Part shown: in pieces, positions 63,768 to 64,000 of the stretch | How positions within the stretch are numbered: the first letter of the stretch is position 1 | Layout of the letters: every line of letters starts with the position of its first letter | Assembly (NCBI RefSeq): GCF_902506295.1 | Contig: NZ_LR733312.1 | Location: 1,211,572-1,275,571, forward strand | DNA: 64,000 nt | Reading direction: 5' to 3' | DNA from: Luteimonas sp. 9C | Lineage (GTDB): Bacteria > Pseudomonadota > Gammaproteobacteria > Xanthomonadales > Xanthomonadaceae | Translations under genes and position numbers: made by a program | Notes under the pieces: generated by a model | Told to the model about the DNA's origin: nothing | What the model saw: only the letters and a program-made list of their open reading frames with translations | Databases searched by the model: none

Positions 63768-64000
63768 ATGGACTACCAGACGTTCAAGATGCTGCACATC
63801 CTGGCCGCGGCCACCTGGCTCACCGGCATGGTCGGAAGCGGCATCGCGATGGCACTGCACGACGTGCTCGATTCACCCAATGCCCGTTCGCTGCTCGCGA
63901 GTCTGCGCAGCTGGAACCGCTGGGTCACCACGCCCGCGCTGCTGGCGGCCATGGGCGCGGGCCTCACCATCGCGCTGCAGGCCGGCTGGCTGGCGATGTC
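63768..64000 (+). CDS. DUF2269/CopD-like integral membrane protein (start only)
   Basis: The frame stays open to the window end, giving 77 residues. The start MDYQTFKMLHILAAATWLTG carries His in the first helix, a loop (LHDVLDSPNAR), and RWVTTPALLAAM before the second helix, a pattern of DUF2269 or CopD-like proteins. A GGAG site precedes the ATG. The truncated length prevents closer naming. Confidence 0.65.
   Translation, partial: MDYQTFKMLHILAAATWLTGMVGSGIAMALHDVLDSPNARSLLASLRSWNRWVTTPALLAAMGAGLTIALQAGWLAM

Overview
The window is high-GC, gene-dense chromosomal DNA of a gammaproteobacterium, most likely Xanthomonadaceae/Lysobacteraceae (Lysobacter, Luteimonas or a close relative). This rests on the very GC-rich third codon positions, the housekeeping gene order (rpsP-rimM-trmD-rplS; ffh beside a CcsA-like gene; ribF-ileS-lspA-ispH; rplU-rpmA-obgE), a TonB-dependent receptor, and a GTAG-headed palindromic repeat of a type common in this family. 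It is an inference from gene content, with no database search behind it. No prophage, transposase, CRISPR array or integron was seen; the region is mainly core genome.

Layout. 1-8.6 kb: a TonB-dependent receptor cut off by the window edge, divergent mutS, katG with an OxyR-like dyad, a Tat-exported SDR oxidoreductase and a small lipoprotein. 8.6-11.9 kb: hslR, a PhoP/PhoQ-type two-component system and two small exported PepSY proteins, one co-operonic with the regulator and one divergent from it. 12.1-18.8 kb: the S16-RimM-TrmD-L19 cluster, a PabC-like lyase, a nitronate monooxygenase, ffh and a CcsA-like membrane protein. 18.9-23.7 kb: a MarR-regulated tripartite EmrAB-type efflux operon. 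23.7-36.1 kb: a PAP2-like protein, radA, tRNA-Thr, ispH, lspA, ileS, ribF, murJ, rpsT, obgE, rpmA and rplU. 36.4-45.5 kb: uvrA, a hotdog thioesterase, two crotonases, a coupled sulfurtransferase/Nudix/DUF1289 trio, an FKBP-like protein and nth. 45.6-48.7 kb: divergent M28 and M19 peptidases.

49.0-56.8 kb is a complete phosphate-starvation module: an OprP/OprO-type porin divergent from two PstS paralogues (one soluble, one lipoprotein), then pstC, pstA, pstB and phoU. Three Pho-box arrays with exact 11-bp spacing lie before the porin, before the first pstS and before the second pstS. Phosphate would cross the outer membrane through the porin, be captured by the two PstS proteins and enter through PstCAB, with PhoU as signalling partner. 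PhoB and PhoR are not in the window.

57.2-64.0 kb: rnt, a membrane metallophosphoesterase, a SugE/Gdx guanidinium exporter preceded by a clear guanidine-II (mini-ykkC) riboswitch, a small CBU_0592-like membrane protein, rlmB, rnr, tRNA-Leu and a truncated membrane protein. Many adjacent genes overlap by 1, 4 or 8 bp (TGATG, ATGA, GTGA), indicating widespread translational coupling. The strongest regulatory findings are the guanidine-II riboswitch, the Pho-box arrays and the PepSY/two-component locus; no wholly unknown multi-gene system was found.
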